A DNA stretch of 64,000 nt from Escarpia spicata (Eukaryota; Annelida; Polychaeta; Sabellida; Siboglinidae): assembly GCA_963995525.1 (NCBI GenBank), contig OZ023217.1, forward strand, positions 6,048,830-6,112,829, read 5' to 3'. The position numbers and the translations under genes were made by a program. The notes under the pieces were generated by a model. That model did no database searches and was not told the origin of the DNA. It saw only the letters and a program-made list of their open reading frames with translations. Of this stretch, positions 10,886-64,000 are shown piece by piece; position 1 is the first letter of the stretch; every line of letters starts with the position of its first letter.

Positions 10886-11331
10886 GTGGTTTCCAAGTCA
10901 GATGGATTGTTCTAGCCCCAAGGAAATAATCATCACAAGATCTGTAGAATTGGAACTTGGATGTAAGGTCTATTCTTGGACTTTCACTTCAAAAACAATT
11001 ACAATTCACTGCCTTGATGGCACAGAATACTGCTGGTTGGACCAATCAACAGCCAGTGCAGGACATTTTGAATTGACAATTTGCCAAGTCCGGCTTTGTT
11101 ATAGTTTTGTGGCAACAGACATAGCATTTAACTGCTGTATGTGTGAAATCATAATGACATATTGCATGTGTACAATGTTCATTTTATTAACAAAGATAGA
11201 TCTAAAATAGCATATGTATACAAAAGTGGCTCCAACATCACTGTAAATACATATCATTATAACTGGTGATGACATGCAAGTTTGTTTCCGACATCCACTG
11301 ATGCTCTTCTGTGTAGACAACAACACAGAAA

Positions 11332-11798
11332 GCTAGAACCGAGGGGTCAGACCACAATGTAGAACCGAGGAGTCAGACCACAACGTAGAACCGAGGGGTC
11401 AGACCACAATGTAGAACCGAGGAGTCAGACCACAATGTAGAACCGAGGAGTCAGACCACTATGTAGAACCGAGGAGTCAGACCACAATGTAGAACCGAGG
11501 AGTCGGACCACAATGTAGAACCGAGGGGTCAGACCACAATGTAGAACCGAGGAGTCAGACCACTATGTAGAACTGAGGGGTCAGACCACAATGTAGAACT
11601 GAGGGGTCAGACCACAATGTAGAACCGAGGAGTCAGACCACAATGTAGAACTGAGGGGTCAGACCACAATGTAGAACCGAGGAGTCAGACCACAATGTAG
11701 AACTGAGGGGTCAGACCACTATGTAGAACCGAGGGATCAGACCACAATGTAGAACCGAGGGGTCAGACAGACCACAATGTAGAACTGAGGGGTCAGTT
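11332..11798. repeat. 26-bp minisatellite, about 18 copies
   Basis: The unit core is 'gaaccgaggagtcagacca' followed by 'caatgta'. Copies differ at two main positions (ccgagga/ctgaggg, caat/ctat). One late copy has a 4-base 'caga' insertion at about 11768. No gene is seen in it. Confidence 0.92.
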
Positions 11799-14317
11799 TT
11801 TGTGAGTTTGACCAACGTTCTAATGAGCTCATAAACCAGATTTTGCTCTAAAATGTATTTCGCTCGTTAGCAGTGATCTTGAAATCTGTCCGCGCCACTG
11901 GGACACTTTCCGCGGTGTGTCAACAAAAATAGTCTCCTCGGTGGTACAATGGCAGGTTTGCATTTTGAAAACGCTGTTTAAATTTAACAACCGAATTCTG
12001 TTTAATAATAGATTTTCTTATCTCAAGCTCATTATCTTAGTAAAACAGTCCCTGGCGCGATTAGAATTGTTACGAGGGAGACTATTTCTAGAAAGAATCT
12101 TCCTAAATAGGAGACAGTGAGAGATAGGTGAGTAGGAAGTTTCCTTACAAAGAATTAGTTAATCTTGTTCACTGGATATGCAGGGTGTACAATGTCTGCA
12201 CATAAAACCGTCTCAAGAAAGAAACGGGAGAAGAGGAAATAGCAGATGAAATGTGTTTCTCCTGTGATGCTCTGACCTTGGAACCAGTCCTTCGAATAGA
12301 ACAAGACAAATACATAAAATTAAACATCTCTAAGAATACATTATATGGGTTGGCTGGATGTCTTATAGGCACGAGATTGACCAAATTTAATTTCTGGGCC
12401 CTTTTCACCCAAAAAATTCATAAAGTCATACATCTGATGTGTTGACAGTCTCATTTCCTTTTTAGCATTAATAACTGAACAAATTTCACCAACATCTATG
12501 TGAATCATTTGTTTAATTAAATAGATTGCTTCAAAGCACATTTCATGAAATGCACATTCACTTTGCTTCTTTATTTTACAAGCAAGAGATAATAGAAAAT
12601 ATATCTTATAAGTTCATAAAAATATTATGGAAATGGGCCACAGGACATTCAATACATATAAAGGACTTGTATATTTAACATGTGAGATGACGAAAAATTA
12701 ATATTGTCTATCAACTAGAGTCTTGCTGCAGTTATTATACTCGAACTACATCAGCAACAATGAAGCACTATCCACATTTAATATCAGCCAGTCGTTGCGA
12801 ACATTCTTGTATAGATCAAATACACATTAATACATCAATAACATCGATTCATGTATACATTTTTGGTATACTCGGACTGCCCTATAGTAAAATATGCCAT
12901 TTGCTCTCAATTATAATATTATATATTGAACATCATCCCAAACTTGTAAATATGTACAAATGTGTGTATAATAGGCCACTTTATAACCGGCACAAAATGA
13001 CAGCTTTGTATTTTATGTGTAAAAGCCGATATATAAAAACGCCGTAGTTTTATGTTGTATTGGTGTCACAAAGACTGTTTGCACAATGTAATGAGCATGT
13101 GTTTACAAGGCAATTATAATCTGGGAAACCTACTTCATTCAACAAACATGCTAGGTCGTGTAACTCAACAGGCTGTAAACAAGATATGGGTAATCCTTTA
13201 TTTACAGTGCCCTTATTATTACTGCGTTATGGCATCTGTACCTCATTTTACCTATGAAAAACAATATTTATTCCACCTCACTTTGACAATTAATGTATAC
13301 AAAAGACAGATTTTAGTCTCATTTACTATAGTTTTAACAGTTCGAATAACCAATCAGTCTACATTGTTATCAAAACAAAGAGTATTTTGGAGTGCTATTT
13401 GGACTGCAAAATACACCAAACTACAATATTTCATGACAATATCAGCAATTTGTGTAACTGAAATGATGTTGTGTGGTGGGAAAATGTTTTTTGGATAGAA
13501 CAAATCAGGTTACATTGATATTAAAGAGGTTGCCTGTCCTATTACCCAGAATCAGTGAGGGTGGAAATTACTGTTGGATTGGTTGTCTTGTGTGTGGGAA
13601 AATCACGACTGAGCAGAACATGAGAGCTTTGTGATTAAACCTCCTGGTGTCCATTATACTGTCAATAGACAACCTGAACATATTGCTTTCATTTTGCCAG
13701 CTAAAACATTTTGAACAATGTTATGCGCTTATTAAACACAATTTGATGGGCAGTAAACCTTCAAAATATATTTATTTCAGTCTTAAATATATTAATATAA
13801 AAAATGATGAACAGAGATTTTAATAATTAGGGCCTGTAAAGGATTACCACAGAATGTTTGCAAGCATCTGCTGACAGGTCATGACACAGTGTAGCAATAT
13901 TATCAGCTGATTGAGAAGACTTGAAGATAGGTACACTGAGGTAGAGGGCAGGGGGACGGAAACAGCAACACTGTTGTCGCATTCACCTTACCAGGAAAGT
14001 TCACGCTGCTTGACAACGTAACGTAACATGATTCAATGCTGAGACACGATCAATACAGTCACTGACGTGACACAGTAGTCTTCAATTCAACATCAACGCC
14101 AGTAATTGTTCACTTTGGTCCGTCGTTTACAGAAACACGCTCACCATATGTGGGTAAACAATTCCCCATGCAGCTGAGATTTCTATTAACCAGGCACGCA
14201 CTAATATAATATATATATATACAACTTGGATTTATGTAAAAATAATTTCCTCTGTCAGTTGTTGTAAGCATGCAGAGTCGACATCAATGTTGCCGCGACA
14301 AATCGCGAAATATCCAT
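11799..14317 (-). other. intergenic space and probable PHLDB 3' UTR
   Basis: PHLDB ends at 14318, so its 3' UTR must lie here on the minus strand. AATAAA appears on minus near 13765 (plus 'tttatttcag') and again near 13195. The plus-strand readings at 12760-13498 are AT-rich, show no family resemblance and look like chance. Nothing else is recognised. Confidence 0.4.
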
Positions 14318-61585
<47,268 letters not shown>

Positions 61586-61621
61586 CTGCAAGAACACAAT
61601 CACATGGAGAAATGAATGGAT

Positions 61622-61698
61622 GAAAGAATGAATGAATGAATGAATGAATGAATGAATGAATGAATGAATGAATGAATGAATGAATGAATGAATGAATG
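61622..61698. repeat. (TGAA)n microsatellite
   Basis: About 19 tandem 'tgaa' units start 37 bases upstream of the FHA exon acceptor. Read on minus it is (TTCA)n, pyrimidine-rich. Confidence 0.92.
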
Positions 61699-61835
61699 TA
61701 AAGAGGTCGTATGATGGAGGATGGTCATTGTATAATGGACATTTCTGTGCAGAAATTGTCATTGTACAATGTTTAATTTAATACTGAATATAATAATACA
61801 GTGTGTTAACTCATTTACTTTTGGCAAATCCAGCA

Positions 61836-62510
61836 TTAACCATTTCAGTACTACAGCCCTGACCAGCTGTGACCACTGAATACTGCATTCCCAGTGAATA
61901 TGCAAGATAATAGACTACCGGTACCTCACTTCAAGTCAAGATTTGAGCAACAAAAATGCATTTTATGAACAGGAATGTTATACATTTTCGGAAAGTATGA
62001 TAATCAGTGAATAAAATGAGACATATCATTTTACATTCTGTCGTCATGGTAACCAACAATACAAGATGGCCACCATGATTTCAACGTTTTTGCAGTTGCT
62101 GAACTCGGTTGTATACTAAGTTCGCCAACATCGTTGTGTCGATCGTCAACATCCGACAAAGATTCTTCTATAAAAGTATCAAATAATTTGTCCAAAACAT
62201 ATGGTGGTAAATCGCTAGTTGAAGTAATGCCGTCCGCCATTGTGGCCACCGCAGATTTTGATAATCCATCATAAAAAAACGTGAAAATCACCGTTAACTA
62301 TTATTGAGCGATAGTAAACAATGACCACTGCTGAATAGCTCATTTACTCGCCTTGACACCGGTAAACAACAAACGGTTCCACGTAGTGGATTATTATGAA
62401 TAAAAACGATTTGAATAGCAGACTCGTCAATGCCGAAAAACCGGCCTGTCGTACTGAAGCATCACAGACAGTGCGGACGGAAAACCAGCCTGTCATACTG
62501 AAATGGTTAA
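61836..62510. mobile_element. piggyBac-like non-autonomous element, group 1 copy 2
   Basis: Both TTAA flanks are intact: TTAACCATTTCAGTACTAC at left and CATACTGAAATGGTTAA at right. Length is 675 bp with the same ~80-codon minus frame as copy 1 (TSDLPPYVLDKLFDTFIEES, LSDVDDRHND). It is mostly collinear with 17189-17860, with scattered substitutions. Confidence 0.75.
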
Positions 62511-64000
62511 TATTGGTTATAATAGACATATATTATTCGATGTATGATGTTACTCATTAAAGATGCTCGCATTCTTGCAATTCAGTCTTTGTCTTAGTAA
62601 GAGTCTCCTTGATAACATGTTAATAAATATAAGTATTCATTTAATACATGTTTTGTCTCATCTTGTATTCTTGTATGGATCAATAATGAAGATACCCATC
62701 CCAAGTTTTGAACATTTCAGGAAGGCACAAATGTAGATAGTCTATTGTCATTATTACAGTTAAATTACAATACGCACAACATACACACAAGCATACAGAT
62801 CATAGCGTGAACGCTCCCACAATGCCATGTTACATCATGCATCAAGGTCTGTTTACAATACACAGACACACATGTAAAAATAGCATGGAGGTTTCCTGCG
62901 AGCTGGTTAACTGCCAGAAAGCATCTCATGAAAGCATTCCCGAGTTCAGCGACAGATCACCGCAGGCAACAACTAGACCTTGAAGGGAGGTGCAGACAAT
63001 ACCACCACTGGAGGAGGCAGGAAGAACGTTGAAATTAATTTGAGTGCAACAATGGTGGAAACATGGCTCAGGAATGTCTGTGCTTGGCGAGGTGCTTTCA
63101 TGGTGAGATATAAAGAAACAGTGGATATGGAACAGAAAATGTGGTTCATCGTTCAAACTTACACCTGGATTGTGGTGGATGTACACTAGGATTGTTGGAT
63201 GGTTTATGTACCGTAAAGAACTCTGTGATAGCGTGATACATGTACCAAGAAATAATGATGCCAAAACATCAAAATGTCAACAATACACTTCTACATCATA
63301 AGTCTCTTGTTTGGTTTTGTCACAGGAATTAAAACCTTCCTCTATTTAATAAGCAGACTTTACAAACCTGCATATCAATACTTATATAAGACATAAATCT
63401 ACCTTATTCATCATCATCCCATATGAAAAAAGTAGAATGAAGATTAGTGTGCGACTGTGTACAGCATGCAAAGTTAGATAACTTACACAACATAGGAACT
63501 AAATTAAGTCTGTTTTTCTTACTCATAACTATTTCTTAACATTGCTATATCACATTGAATGAGGAAGGTATCACTCACTCTGGATATTTAAATTTTAAGT
63601 AGCTCTACCAATAAATGCATTGTTGGTGGACAAGAATAAACAATTCTTCATTTCTACAAGACTGAAATTGCTTTTCATCTCACATTCTGGAAAAGGGAGA
63701 GCTCCTATTAGAGTTTGACTGCCAAAGGGAGTTTGTGTCAGAGATAACAGAAGGTGCTAGGTTGCCAGTAAACCAGGCGGGACTCAGATAGGGTGTCAAC
63801 ACTGACAGGGTTTGTAGCCCCAGTGGGAACCAACCCACCCAGACACCCATAAAAAGACAATTCAGCACTCCCTGCTAGCTTACCATGTGCATATAGGGTG
63901 TCACCCACAAAGGTGCCAGTGACACCCTACACCTTGACTCCACCTTGGACACAGCCCAGGCCTTGTTCACTGGCACAGCAGTTTATAGGAAACAAACACC
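62511..64000. other. right edge: no exon confidently recognised
   Basis: The expected PHLDB exon with the first FHA strand (a LVSLGxGRLST-like text ending in phase 1) was sought on minus and not found. The best splice-like site is atg|gtaagc at about 63884, but the sequence before it does not resemble the family. The plus frame at 62980-63189 is unrecognised. Confidence 0.35.

Noticed and set aside
10613..10929. Repetitive reading frames on both strands
   Set aside because: 12-bp satellite without stop codons; not genes.
13052..13498. 148-codon plus frame
   Set aside because: AT-rich, no motif, lies in the probable antisense 3' UTR of PHLDB; length is unremarkable for this composition.
63884..63945. 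Possible upstream PHLDB exon ending atg|gtaagc with the required phase 1
   Set aside because: The peptide before it does not resemble the first FHA strand and the acceptor lacks a pyrimidine tract.

Overview
This is a window from an intron-rich, AT-rich animal nuclear genome. Coding exons are short islands with GT-AG borders, separated by long introns full of tandem repeats, LINE and SINE remnants and small DNA transposons. The gene content (maelstrom, a mitochondrial ribosomal protein, one PHLDB-type protein) and the repeat style fit a marine invertebrate, most likely a lophotrochozoan such as a mollusc. The phylum is an inference and is not proven by the sequence.

Layout. (1) At 2.3-2.4 kb on the minus strand lies the first coding exon of maelstrom (MAEL, piRNA pathway, HMG-box start). 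The rest of that gene runs off the left side or was not recognised. A decayed THAP zinc finger and a perfect CRE palindrome lie just upstream of it. (2) From 5.8 to 10.1 kb on the plus strand is a complete four-exon gene for mitochondrial ribosomal protein L17 (MRPL17, 191 residues). It is divergent from MAEL. (3) From 14.3 to at least 61.6 kb on the minus strand is a PHLDB/LL5-type gene. It contains a split FHA domain, a giant 3,038-base exon, ten short exons for a coiled-coil rod, and a terminal exon holding the whole PH domain. About 1,712 residues are visible and the 5' end is missing. MRPL17 and PHLDB converge tail to tail. I could phase every exon junction listed.

Repeats. There are at least seven sizeable minisatellites (12, 16, 26, 41, 84 and 94 bp units plus a degenerate ~21 bp array), five piggyBac-like TTAA-flanked elements in three groups, a pogo-like MITE, two SINE families, and remnants of at least four LINE lineages.

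Most interesting: the 94-bp array in the PHLDB intron is built from the exon-intron junction itself, so the true 5' splice site is followed by ten copies of the same CCCAG|GTCAGT sequence. The 84-bp array in MRPL17 intron 3 likewise repeats a 3' splice-site-like pyrimidine tract plus CAG. PHLDB is also unusually rich in donors with C at +3, the same donor type that was amplified. A 22-codon segment at 53.0 kb resembles the extreme N-terminus of vertebrate PHLDB1 but lies on the wrong side of the first FHA exon. This implies a rearrangement, a duplicated 5' exon with its own promoter, or an assembly error. I saw no prokaryotic-type system, CRISPR array, rRNA or functional tRNA gene.
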